The position numbers were made by a program, and so were the translations under genes. This document shows positions 44,101 to 53,600 of a stretch of DNA of 64,000 nucleotides, piece after piece (position 1 is the stretch's first letter; each line of letters starts with the position of its first letter). This DNA comes from Phaeodactylibacter xiamenensis (lineage in GTDB: Bacteria > Bacteroidota > Bacteroidia > Chitinophagales > Saprospiraceae). The stretch covers positions 124,001 to 188,000 of the forward strand of contig NZ_JPOS01000082.1 of NCBI RefSeq assembly GCF_000759025.1, written 5' to 3'. The notes under the pieces were generated by a model. It did not search any database and was not told the origin of the DNA. It was given only the letters and a program-made list of their open reading frames with translations.

Positions 44101-47100
44101 GTGTATTCTTCGCTGACGAGACGGTTAACTACACCCTGACTGCTTCCTATTTGGATCATGTCTTCCTGGTGAATCCGATTCCGGTGGTGATCTCACCGGA
44201 TAACCCCGTGAAGTCCAATATCATATTTATTGATAATACCGCTTTTATTGCACAAGGAACAGTTGCTTACGAAGGAGTGAGTTGCGGGCTAGACAGCATC
44301 ACGGTTAGATCAGTACACAGGTTTTCTAACGGGTCAGAGTCCTTGGATGAGGTTATGACAGATGAAGAAGGCAAGTATTCCCTGGTTCTTCAGCCAGGTC
44401 AGGCCGGGTTGGAAGAGATTCGGATAGAAATTGATTCCTTCCAGATCAGGTCAGATGTCATGGGCAATAATGCTGACACTATCCTGCATCTGTTTAAAAC
44501 AGATAGCGCAACCGTCTTTACAGACTTTTCTAATTTCAGGCAAAATTATCAAATTGACTTTGTTGATACCCTTACTTATGAAGCGGAGTTCTTTGTAACG
44601 ACGGTTTGTGGTTTGCCTGCCTCGAGTAATGGCAGCTTTAATATTGAAATCAGCCGAAGAGATGGTTGTTACCAGCAAATTGTAGCTACCAATAATATTT
44701 CAGGTAAGGTAACAGCGAATTTGCCACCTTTGGATGACCTCGTGGTGACAGTCAGGTCGGGAGTGCCGGCAACGGTAGAAAATCTGTTGATCACGGATTA
44801 TCTCCGTTATCGCCCAACTGAAATAGATTTGGAGCGTACCCATATCGATAATTTCAAAAACGACTACAGCCAGGAAGTATTGGATTCCCTGCTATTCACA
44901 AAGCTGGTGTATCATAAGCCTGCAACAATCGATGTGTCGAACGAAATCGGCGAGTTGTTCTGTGGGGATGCCTCTGAGCCTCGGATCTTAAGGCAAAACA
45001 GCAATTACAATCTGACATTCAGTGTTGAAGAAACCATTAACGGGCTTACCTGCAGTGTAGACGAAGGGTTCTTAGTGGTAACCAATGCTGCTGCCAAATC
45101 CAACACCCGTGATACATTGAACTACCTGCCGGAATTAAATGGTTTTGAAAAACACCTTTTCACTGCCGGTGCCCCCAACCTTGTTGCGCCTTTCCGGAAG
45201 GGGGTTAATATCAAGTATTTTTCTGCAGTTGGCGACCTTTTATCAGAAGTCAATATCCCATTTGTTATTACCGGTTCTGCGCCATTGCCGGGCAGTGATG
45301 TTATTGTGGACATAAGAGATCAGGAAGGTCAGATTAAACTTCCTATTTATGTGCTTCGTGACCCATACGGAGATGGTAGTTTCAGCTCTATTGAAGAAGG
45401 GACTACCATTACAAAATCACTTACGGAGCTGTTCTCTTTCCGGGGAGGTGCTGGTGTGGTAACTGACTTGAAGTTTGCAGTAGGTACGGTAGGCTTATTT
45501 TTAGAAATTGATGCCCTGGCTGGAGGAAGTACCGCTGATGAGGATACTTATGAACTCTCCATTACGACAACCCAGGAAATCTCCACTTCGGCTACAAGTG
45601 ACTTCGTAGGACCGGATGCTGATGTCCTGGTGGGGATTGGAGCTTCAACTCAATATGGCTTGATTGAAGAAGTGCGATATCTCGAGGATAGCTGCAAATT
45701 TGTCAAAGTCCAAACTATTGATATTACGCTGAATGAGATAAAGACGGATTGGTTTTATACAGTTGGGCAGATCAAGCAATTGAGAAATGAGAAGCTCGAC
45801 CAGGTAGATCAGGTTAGAGATGGAACACTGGAGCTTCAGGTGAATGGAGAAGTGCTGGATACAACTGAAGCTATCGGACGGCTCAGCGCGCTTGCCAATA
45901 ACTGGCAGGCGATGCTTGATTATCATGCCCGCGAATCTGTTCCTTATTACCAGCTTTGTGCCGAGCAGCTCAATGCCGATTCCCTGTGGGATGAATCAAT
46001 TGAGTTTGACAATTTCCAGACTTTCGTACAGGGCTTAGACGTAGGTGTATTTGGAGAAGAGCCAGATGATTTCACGCCCGATGCTGACCCGGATGAGGAT
46101 TTTATTACCAGGATACAAAACGCCAGAGATGCAAGGGCTGGCTTCTGTGGAGAAATTGGCTCTTACAATGCTCAGGACAGCTTTATTCTCAACCAACCCC
46201 TGGATGAGGTTATTTTTACAACTGATCTGGCTGAGCGGTATGAAGAGGCATCAAGAGCTGTTGACCTGTGGGTAGACTCCCTTTATCTTTCCATTGATGA
46301 TGTAGAGGAGCGAATTTCTGATATTACCACGCTCGAGGGGATATTCCCGGAAGTAGAAAATACTACATTCTCTGCGGGTGTAGATGTCACTAAAACCCGG
46401 ACTGTCAATCGTACGACCAGCAGCAAGTGGTCAACCCGGGGATTTGTAGATTTCTCTCTGATCCTGGGAGGCTACCTGAAGGCACGTGCCTCGGGGGGAT
46501 TTGGTCTTATTACGGATATAGCCGTTGCTGAAAATAAGCTGGGAGGACAAATCGAACTTAACTTCGAGTGGGGCAAAGACCGCTATAACTCTAAAGAGGT
46601 GGAGTCTACTATCAGCTACACCCTTTCTGATGACGATCCTGGCGACCAGTTCAGCGTTACGGCAATCAAAGGGCGGGACCAGGGGCATACGCCTTACTTC
46701 CAATTGCTCGGCGGTAGGTCCAGTTGCCCACCTGAGGAAGGCACCATTCTAAGGGATATCTTCGATATTTCACTTTATGATCCCGAAACAGAGTCTACTT
46801 TCGATTCTCAAGAGCTGCTCAACCTGAACCCGGACGAACCGGCTGAGTTCTTCGTTCAGCTCACTAACCTTAACCCTTTTGGAGAACAAAGAGACCTTTT
46901 CGTTTATCATGAAGGAGAAAGTAATGAAAACGGCGCAACCTTGAGACTAAATGGCGGATTGCTGGGAGGAGGTAATCAAAGTGGGCAAACGTTAACCTTT
47001 ATTAATCCTAATCAGCCTATCATCCTCCCGCTTACCCTTACCCGGTCAGTCAATAATTATCAGTTTGATAGTATCTACATCGTTTTGAGACCTAGTTGTA

Positions 47101-50100
47101 CGGATGGCGATCTGTTTTTGCTGGGTCAACGGGATACGGTTACGATTAGTGCCAATTTCGACTACCCCTGCAGCGATATCAGCATTGCTTCACCAGGGAA
47201 TGACTGGTTGATATCGAGACGAAACCCATTTTTAGATGATAGCTTTGAGAGTTTATCCATTGAAATTCGGGATTACGAAGCGGACAATCCGGCTTTGGAA
47301 GAAATCTACCTGGAGTACCGCCGTATTGGCGATGGTTCTGGCTGGGAACGCATCCCGACCTCTCAGTTAGACCCCAATTATATTGTCAATAGCGATTCCC
47401 TGATTGCGTACAATGAAGAAAATTTTGGGCCTGGACAGATACCTAAGTACTTTTTTGTCTGGGACATCACGGAACTTTACGAGGCCTATCCGGATGGGAT
47501 TTATGAAATCCGCGCGATTTCTTTCTGTGGAGTTTCCGGAGAAGTGCAGTCCAATATCATCCGCGGGCAAATCCGCCGGCAAACCGGCGATGTATTTGCC
47601 CTGACGGAACCGGCAGACGGTATCTGGCAGGCTGGTGATGAGATTAGCATCAAGGTTAATAAAGAACTGGATTGTGCGCAGCTGGGTGACTTTACCTTTG
47701 AAGTCACAGAGCGAGCCTCTGGCAATACCGTGCCCGGAGAGGTATTCTGCTTTGCGAATGAAAATAAACTGGTCTTCCAACCCGATAATACCACGCTGCT
47801 GGACTACGACGGTCAAATTCTTGATGCCATAGTCTATGATCTGGAAGATGAGGTTGGTAATCGATACCTCGATACCTTCAGATGGGAGTTCAGAGTCGTT
47901 GCCAGGGATATCTTTGTTCAGGATACCCTCCTGGAGACGACCATCTATCAGGATAGTGAGGGAGAGCTCAATACCGTCATTTTCTATAATGACGACATTG
48001 GTTTCATCAATTATGTAACAGACGGTAATGCAGATTACCCGTGGTTGACGGTTGATCCGACCACTGGTTCTGTGCCTGCTGCAACGGGCAGAGCGGTTAC
48101 CTTTACGATTGATGGCTCACAGCTTCCGGTAGGGGATACCACAGCCGTTATTCGCTTTGTATCTACCTCTGGGTTAATGAACCAGGGGGTAGATTCTGTC
48201 AGGATTAAAGTCAACGTCTTGGCTAAACCTCCCTATTGGGTAGTCGATCCTTCTCAATACGCTACGAGTACCCCCGTCATCACGAATTTTGAATTCACAA
48301 ATGCACCGGGTGTTACCTCGAGAGATACTATGGATATTATCAGTGCCTGGATCGGCAATGAGATCCGGGGCGTAGCCAGAATCAGCAGCACACAGGTAGG
48401 GCAGTATGCCGCCTTCATGCTGGTTTACGGTGATCCGGAGGATATTGGCACACCATTAGAGTTCAGGGTTTGGGATGCCAATGAAGGCCGGGAATACAAT
48501 GGCTATCCGGTCGACAGTTTGTTCTTTGATGATGCTCAGTCCATCGGCTCGTTTGGAGATCCGGAAATCCTCATGGTAGACCGTAACCGTGACCTAGCCC
48601 GTTACATTCCGGTGAACGGAGAGGAAGACGGTGGTGGTGGCATTACCTGGCTTTCCTTTAACAGCCAGGAAGAGGATATGACTGTTGATGAACAGTTGCG
48701 GGAATTGAAGTTCCTCCAGAATGGTGATATTATCAAAACCGAAAGTAAGTCAGCAGGCTACGTAGAAGGTGTAGGTTGGTTAAGCACCAATGGCCTGGAT
48801 AGCATAGAAGCTGAAGAAGGTTACATTTTATTCCTGGGCGGCCTGGATGATACCATACGGGTAACCGGCATGGATGCTGAATTCGGCCCCATAATTTTAG
48901 AACAGGGCTGGAATTTAGTCGGAGCTCCTGTCCAGGATACGATAGCTATCAATGATGCCTTTAGTGTTTTGAACATATCAAACGGAGACTTCCTGACTAC
49001 CGTAGCACAGGATCCGACACTACCAGGCTTATCCGCGAACATGGTTGCCCAATACGATCAGGGGCTTTCCCAATGGCTATTTGGCCTGGGCAGCGGCATG
49101 GAAGTGATCCGGCCAAACTTTGCTTATCAAATTCGGGTGGCAGCAGCCAACGCCGTCATGCTATATGATGGCGCTACTTCTCCACTCACTGCCGCTCCGG
49201 TATCCGATGGGAGCGGAGAGCGTATCGCTGCTTTCGTGCCATCCGATCCATCAACCTGGTCTGTAGATCCTTCTGAGTATCCTTCCAGCATGGTCGTGAC
49301 CGGCGTAGCCTTATTTGATGAGGTACAAAGCCTGGATCAGGGTGACAAAATCGCTGCCTATGTAAATGGAGAGTGCCGAGGCGCAGCCCACATTAGCCAC
49401 ATTCCTGCTCTGGGTGATTATATGGCACCCATGTTTATCTATGGAACCAATGCGGGAGATGTGGTGGAGATACTGATGTACGATGCAAGCGAGGGCCAGG
49501 TTTACCTGGCTAAGGAAACCCTGGTGTACGAACCTAATGGTATTGTGGGCAGCTTTACAGCCCCATATGCCTTTGAGAACCAAACCATGAGCGCGATCTA
49601 TGAGCGTGTGAATACCTACTGTGAAGCAGATACCAGCGGTTCACTTAGCGTCACCATGGTAAGTGGCCTCACTGCTCCTTACACCTACGAATGGAGTAAT
49701 GGTGCTTCTGGCGCTTCCCTGGCTGGTCTTAGCTCTGGCGACTATTCCGTTACCATTACCGGGCAGGAAGGTATTTCCTTTGTAGATACAATAGTATTGG
49801 AAAACCTGGAAATCACAATCCCTGCTCCAACGGTAGAGCTATCCACAGACAACCCCGCTTGTAGCGGCACTGATGTTGTCCTGCATGCTATGCCCCCAAA
49901 TCAGGAGGCTACCGTGGTCTGGCAAAACAGTGCGGGTGAAGTTTTAGAAGAGGGCAATACCCTGCTGCTTGAGCACTTACAATCACAATTTACCGCTTAT
50001 GCTTCAACCTTCTACCGGGGGTGCCAATCAGAACCTATGGAGACTACTATTGAGGTCTATGAGCCAGACGCAGACTTTACCATCGCGCCACCGGAAGAGC

Positions 50101-50594
50101 TGACGACTGCCACCGCAGTACAATTTCTGCCGGGGGATAATACGGGCAGTTTTGCCTGGTCATTTGGAGATGGTGCGGTAAGCGATCTCGTTGCGCCACT
50201 CCATCAGTACGAATTGCCAGGGCATTATCAGGTTTCATTAGCACGGACTGACCTTGCAGGATGCACAGGATATGGATTGTACGATATCTGGGTGGGAGCA
50301 GCAACACAAACGCTGGAACTGCCTGAGGGGAAAATTCAACTCCAGGCAACGCCCAATCCCTTTAGCCATTACCTCGATGTAATGCTGGATCTTCCCTACG
50401 GCGGATCTTTCGAATTGGAGTTGCTATCTATTTCCGGTCAGCGAATCGAAAGGATACAATCGGTTTGGGAAGCTGGGAAGCGCAGCATTCGTCTGACACC
50501 AGATATTTCAGACGGTACTTATTTATTGCAATTGAGAACAGACCGGGGGCATCGTTTAGCCTTGCCAATAATCAAGCAAAGCCCCCGGCCATAG
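38130..50594 (+). CDS. giant T9SS surface protein (4154 residues), paralogue of the preceding gene, with an inserted FG-GAP-type propeller
   Basis: Signal peptide LFPIALSCCFILSCNLAFSQ. Domain order matches the upstream giant from the FN3-like array (~130-1480) through CarboxypepD_reg, the GDGSFSSIEEGTTITKSL centre, SbsA-type Ig, BACON-like, two VDPSxY modules (~3369 and ~3709), SprB, Ig-like, PKD (WSFGDGAV) and the T9SS type A domain (~4061-4154). The differences are the lack of the AAIGSP N-terminal segment and an extra ~370 residues at ~1480-1855. That extra block is built from FG-GAP/integrin-alpha-like blades such as FGWDVAADQNNVIVGSPF, FGTSIYLEGNFMAVGA and YGFSVAASTGGFFVGAP, and probably folds as a beta-propeller. 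Similarity to the upstream copy rises toward the C-terminus, where whole segments are nearly the same. The role is probably surface binding. Confidence 0.87.
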   Translation: MTRLFPIALSCCFILSCNLAFSQPFSATSGMSDSYIDVEWDLSQVCFEDASNNDEAYEDGVFLELTANGVVIYTEIIDEAMPGPVDNVYRHFVGPGRSINYELVLYEIGPGDEITAMGCSSLTETGGTLAFQPPVGVTATDATRADAVELTWTNKSELSSSFQVIRKVGAEETVAAIIPGTSIIDSVFTFEDNFLLGNQNSLENGIEYEYCIRTFSELVDSTFSETDFSVCDQGSTYDINFQASDFAFSDRVEMTWDDVSAFADKLVIRRDGEVIEVIEVPSVTQYVDSIPTYGLNSLYTISLLVDEEGDVIQVQDQDMGGVDPIGNISGFVRGEEGVGLSGVKIFYEVEVLDSVIQDSTITDYTGAYTFSPIFFGRTGNFTITPSRPGEGAFLPASQEVTLDVESPVALDINFSFRGTLSTGPDSIAVNSFTSSPGDDILNFSWSYFSDADTTHFQLYRYGTLIGIEDDADGLPGSITDRTGKPGHFYVYELRAYSIRNDSFTIASVKDTIQFPEVTAPENLIVQDDFSAETEGILTLSWTHTSNNYDGFQVYRNDSLIAMLDQGVTFFSDYTGIPGAVYDYNISAFRKFNGPVLGEETFESAYLGSDGNLYPPFFEPDNVNAAPQVNENAVLVSWDVPVAASAIDNYSGFKVYRDGVEIGTILKGDDYEFLDLQGLPGAGVEYAVRTFVLQPDTLSLSSGTPAANNPVNFPVIEAPVINSVGAALGKATVNLGAGYSTANSNFDGFIFYADGVPFDTVDVDKNSATYYPNTTGGSAISINFEARAFRNINGRIFTSDADAQTASVPLGNNPLEAPGNINASEHFPMHVALTWTYPVFKLSRFVVYRDGVALDTLPTTARAYYDYDVSVSVRHEYAAQAIYEGAASISVYDQGSRLGRGYVIAHIDSDANGRQMDSLRFNILGSSGPLGAVFTNESGTAVFDCLPVDSEVVSFTLDTEGRTLEVPAATLSPAGGVSGNDIEVLEFEETFEPSNVPPLPRVDSVAAVVNASAQVLKTWRQVVISWSVSEGRYDGFEVYRGLAKIADVQRREPNYVIDSTGVGGIEYLYTVRPYYIDNGDIIRGEEVGAFIAFPALQPVENLTATAGYFGNANTLNLNWSHPKGDVSYYQLTRNDEVIGIIQSGEQLTFEDKTGKPGQTYNYTVSAILIEDNGLVVSDPKSVTVGYPVVGDPALSLLAVQDSNAVRVEWTYMGEEVDGFRVLRDNNLIATLEPDERIYWDKEGSPESVHEYTVISLLNRDGMEFQSEGAMDTITYPKLKPVVNLMAMSVDSLGNAMLSFEYYAGGVDRFEMLYNISYTYANNVIQDSSVMLTLFPDQLEDNILEFEDELAIPQASIDYMVKAVSVRDGVTYFSDSETATIVSYPRPPMPMNLVATDGTYENRVELSWDSPLEANIDFFEVRRGNTVIGTVEGGLRKFTDVFNGIGNDPSGTYTYTVVAYRSDYGVNFPSVSATDSGYPGLLRKGYNVLSDANVTSSFGWDVAADQNNVIVGSPFTGRGFASFFTKNSTTNKWDLKLSYSHGNDATWTLDDYGYSVDVVGGEVAVGAPRTQKNGDINWGWIDYIPSGFTGTSSGFIGWASATEDSRFGEDVAVTGNRYYATKEATGNNEILYFAQPATLTGLVTQPANTGSQDYVSMDASDSYVVAGATTTTTSEAGFVDIFRRDGNILVHANRTEGEENGDEFGTSIYLEGNFMAVGATGSQGGKVYIYQIKDNGTTADEIQQITPPGLDNASDTDKFGSDVSLSGKYLLVGARNHQSIESGVSDRTGLAFLYEKSGNTFDYVDVLSLPDGTGDAGDDYGFSVAASTGGFFVGAPYWGSDGGAFYYSPDLLELWNQKLISVTASDGQFSNRTRVAWVFTGNRDYINGFNIYRDDELIHNAAFNESVYMDTDGVPGREYTYKVKVLTTEDRESIPKSDKGFRKAIGVFEGDVFTAIGSAPVPGVTITAEGIINGEKYEYSGLTDVNGHFYIDGVFFADETVNYTLTASYLDHVFLVNPIPVVISPDNPVKSNIIFIDNTAFIAQGTVAYEGVSCGLDSITVRSVHRFSNGSESLDEVMTDEEGKYSLVLQPGQAGLEEIRIEIDSFQIRSDVMGNNADTILHLFKTDSATVFTDFSNFRQNYQIDFVDTLTYEAEFFVTTVCGLPASSNGSFNIEISRRDGCYQQIVATNNISGKVTANLPPLDDLVVTVRSGVPATVENLLITDYLRYRPTEIDLERTHIDNFKNDYSQEVLDSLLFTKLVYHKPATIDVSNEIGELFCGDASEPRILRQNSNYNLTFSVEETINGLTCSVDEGFLVVTNAAAKSNTRDTLNYLPELNGFEKHLFTAGAPNLVAPFRKGVNIKYFSAVGDLLSEVNIPFVITGSAPLPGSDVIVDIRDQEGQIKLPIYVLRDPYGDGSFSSIEEGTTITKSLTELFSFRGGAGVVTDLKFAVGTVGLFLEIDALAGGSTADEDTYELSITTTQEISTSATSDFVGPDADVLVGIGASTQYGLIEEVRYLEDSCKFVKVQTIDITLNEIKTDWFYTVGQIKQLRNEKLDQVDQVRDGTLELQVNGEVLDTTEAIGRLSALANNWQAMLDYHARESVPYYQLCAEQLNADSLWDESIEFDNFQTFVQGLDVGVFGEEPDDFTPDADPDEDFITRIQNARDARAGFCGEIGSYNAQDSFILNQPLDEVIFTTDLAERYEEASRAVDLWVDSLYLSIDDVEERISDITTLEGIFPEVENTTFSAGVDVTKTRTVNRTTSSKWSTRGFVDFSLILGGYLKARASGGFGLITDIAVAENKLGGQIELNFEWGKDRYNSKEVESTISYTLSDDDPGDQFSVTAIKGRDQGHTPYFQLLGGRSSCPPEEGTILRDIFDISLYDPETESTFDSQELLNLNPDEPAEFFVQLTNLNPFGEQRDLFVYHEGESNENGATLRLNGGLLGGGNQSGQTLTFINPNQPIILPLTLTRSVNNYQFDSIYIVLRPSCTDGDLFLLGQRDTVTISANFDYPCSDISIASPGNDWLISRRNPFLDDSFESLSIEIRDYEADNPALEEIYLEYRRIGDGSGWERIPTSQLDPNYIVNSDSLIAYNEENFGPGQIPKYFFVWDITELYEAYPDGIYEIRAISFCGVSGEVQSNIIRGQIRRQTGDVFALTEPADGIWQAGDEISIKVNKELDCAQLGDFTFEVTERASGNTVPGEVFCFANENKLVFQPDNTTLLDYDGQILDAIVYDLEDEVGNRYLDTFRWEFRVVARDIFVQDTLLETTIYQDSEGELNTVIFYNDDIGFINYVTDGNADYPWLTVDPTTGSVPAATGRAVTFTIDGSQLPVGDTTAVIRFVSTSGLMNQGVDSVRIKVNVLAKPPYWVVDPSQYATSTPVITNFEFTNAPGVTSRDTMDIISAWIGNEIRGVARISSTQVGQYAAFMLVYGDPEDIGTPLEFRVWDANEGREYNGYPVDSLFFDDAQSIGSFGDPEILMVDRNRDLARYIPVNGEEDGGGGITWLSFNSQEEDMTVDEQLRELKFLQNGDIIKTESKSAGYVEGVGWLSTNGLDSIEAEEGYILFLGGLDDTIRVTGMDAEFGPIILEQGWNLVGAPVQDTIAINDAFSVLNISNGDFLTTVAQDPTLPGLSANMVAQYDQGLSQWLFGLGSGMEVIRPNFAYQIRVAAANAVMLYDGATSPLTAAPVSDGSGERIAAFVPSDPSTWSVDPSEYPSSMVVTGVALFDEVQSLDQGDKIAAYVNGECRGAAHISHIPALGDYMAPMFIYGTNAGDVVEILMYDASEGQVYLAKETLVYEPNGIVGSFTAPYAFENQTMSAIYERVNTYCEADTSGSLSVTMVSGLTAPYTYEWSNGASGASLAGLSSGDYSVTITGQEGISFVDTIVLENLEITIPAPTVELSTDNPACSGTDVVLHAMPPNQEATVVWQNSAGEVLEEGNTLLLEHLQSQFTAYASTFYRGCQSEPMETTIEVYEPDADFTIAPPEELTTATAVQFLPGDNTGSFAWSFGDGAVSDLVAPLHQYELPGHYQVSLARTDLAGCTGYGLYDIWVGAATQTLELPEGKIQLQATPNPFSHYLDVMLDLPYGGSFELELLSISGQRIERIQSVWEAGKRSIRLTPDISDGTYLLQLRTDRGHRLALPIIKQSPRP

Positions 50595-50627
50595 TGTTCA
50601 TTATAAAAATGAGAAAAAACTAGCTCC

Positions 50628-53600
50628 ATGGCACCTAGAGTAAATTTTATATTTTTGATCCTTATGGCTTGGTGTAGTAGTGCTGCACTGGCTCAAGACA
50701 CTGCCGACCGCTTCGACGAATCCACCTGGTCCGTAGCCCCGGCCAACTACCCCAATAGCATGGTCATTACGGCAGTGATCGATATAGAAGGGGAGGAGTC
50801 CGTTGACCCCAATGACCGGGTTGCGGCTTTCGTAGGCAATTCCAATGGTATCCGTGGTGTATCGAGCCCGGCCTACGTAGCAGCGCTTGATCGCTATATT
50901 GTCAGCTTGTTTGTATACTCCGTAAGCGGTGCACAGGATGATATTACCTTTCAGGTATACGATGCAAGTACAGACGTGGTCTTGCCCTGTACGACTACGG
51001 AGCTGTTCAGTACAAATAAAACGGTGGGCAGCTTTGCGCAGCCGGATACGATCTTCACGGTCCGCATTCAGGCCAATTTCACCAAAGATGATGTGCTCTG
51101 TGCCGCCGATACTTTCGGCTTTGCACAAGCTAACGTAACCGGTGGGCTGCCACCCTATGACTACCTCTGGAGTACCGGGGCAACCACGGACCGGATCGAT
51201 AATATCGGTCAGGGCCGTTACTACCTGACCATTACAGACGATAATGGGTTTGCGAAGGTCGATAGCGTAGACATCCTAAATCTCAACAGAGCAATTTTAT
51301 CGCCTGTACTAGCCGTAGCGCCAGAGGATACCCTTTGTGCAGGTCAGGATGTATATCTATTCAGTTTTAGCGCAGAAACCGAGATGCCTACTTACGAATG
51401 GTTTGATAATTTCGGCAACTTTATTCAGGAAGGCAATGCACTGTACTTACCCGAAATTGCCTTTTCCAGGGAGCTGGAGGTTTTTACCAATGTCCGCAAT
51501 TGCTTGTCTGATCCTACTGAAATCGACGTGGAAGTACTGCCGGTGCCAAGTGCAGCGTTCACGCTAAATAATAATGCCCCTTCCATACAGGATACCGTAA
51601 TATTCACCCCGGCAGTCAACGACGGGCAATATGCATATGCCTGGAATTTTGGAGATGGCGCTACGAGTACAGCGCCCATGCCCAGCCACGCCTACACCAT
51701 TGCTGGTAATTATGTAGTGTCGCTGGAAATGGCCACACCAGATGGTTGTATCAGCCGGACGGAACAATACCTCAGTGTTGGCGCTACGGGCATAGACGTG
51801 TTGTTTGCGCAGCAAGCCCCTGCCTGTGACGATGACCCCTCAGGAAGCATTACGGCGCAGGCCATCAACGGAGCGCCGCCGTACACCTACGCCTGGGAAA
51901 ATGGGGAAACCACCGCAACTGTATCCGGCTTGTTGCCAGGCAGTTACGCCCTGACCGTAACCGATGCACAGGGCAATGAGCGGGAAGCGATATTTGATCT
52001 TTTGGCCAGCGGCGCCCTGCAAGCCCCTACCGTAATCGCCAATGGCAACGGACAGGCGTGCGCAGGTGATGACGTAACGGTTGCGGCTTTTTCTGACCGC
52101 CCGGGCGCAGCAATACGCTGGTACGGAGACGCTGCCGGCGCGCAATTGCTCTACACAGGCAGCCAGCTCACGCTATTTGGCCTGAGTAGCAGCCAGCAGC
52201 TTTGGGCAGAGGCCCGTATTGGCGGTTGTGCCTCTGCACTAACTTCGGTCAATATTGAAGTGCCTGCCATTGAATCCGGTTTTACCATCAGCACATCAGC
52301 CCTGCCTTTGGGCGAGTCCACGACTTTCCAGGCTGCCGCTCAGCAGGCAGGCTATACCTACACCTGGTCTTTTGGCGATGGGGGCAGTGCTTCCGGTCCT
52401 GGCCCGCACGACCATACCTACCTGCTGTCCGGTACGTTTGAAGTGACCCTTCAGGTAGAAAGCCCGGAAGGCTGCGTATCAAGCACAGCTCAATTCGTCA
52501 ATGTTTGGGGCGGAGCGATGCAACTATTGCCTGTTGTCACCAACGCCACTTGTGCTGGTGACGATAGCGGGGCTATCCAATTACAAATACAGGGCGGCCA
52601 AAGCCCGTATACTTACGCCTGGAGCAATGGGAGCGCCCAGCCAGTCCTGGATGGGCTTACGCCTGGTACGTATAGCGCTACCATCACGGATGCCAATGGC
52701 CTGGGAGCCAGCATACAAGTCATAATTGGAGCAGAAATCGACGGCCCTGCACCACCATCCGTAATCGTGAATGGCGGCAATGCCATTTGTGCCGGTGGCG
52801 ATGCCTGGGCAACGGCTTATTCAGGAGATGAAGGGGTGACCTATTACTGGTATCCCACTTTTTTGGGCAATAACCCGGTTTTTGTAGGCAATACCTTCCT
52901 GCTCTTCGGCATAGAGGAAGGCGATACCTACTACGTGGAAGCCCGCAGAGGCGGCTGTGTGTCAGACCGTACCCCGGTAAATATTCAGGTAAATGATCCG
53001 GATGCACGCTTTACTTCAACCCTGGAGGTCGCTTACCCGGGCACCCCAATTCAGTTTTCTGCATTGAATACGAACCTGGGCACCATATTGTCCTGGGATT
53101 GGGGCGACAACACACCCAACGGGCAGTTCCCGGATATGCAGCATACTTACTCAGAGCCGGGTATTTACGAAGTAATGCTTACCGCAGTTGCGGTACAATC
53201 AGGCTGTGTTGCCAAAGAAACCCTCAGGATCCAAATCGTACAGGCACCAGATGGCGGCTCAGGCGGCGGTGGTGGAGAAGCCACCCTTTTAGCCCTGCCA
53301 TTATCCGAGCCCGCCCGTTGCCAGGGCAGCCCATCAGGAACACTTTCCGCCCATGCTATAGGCGGCACGCCTCCGTATAGCTACGAGTGGAGCAATGGCA
53401 GTACAGAAGCTTATCAAAACGGTGTGGGTAGCGGGGCCTACTTCCTGACCGTTACCGATAGTGAAGGCAACAGCACCGTAGGCAGTGCCACAGTGGGTGC
53501 ATTGGATGAGTTAGACCCGCCTCTGGCTGTGGTGAATGGTGGGCAACCAGCTTGCCCGGGCACCCCAATATGGGTCGCTGCCGCCAATCAAAGCGAAGGG

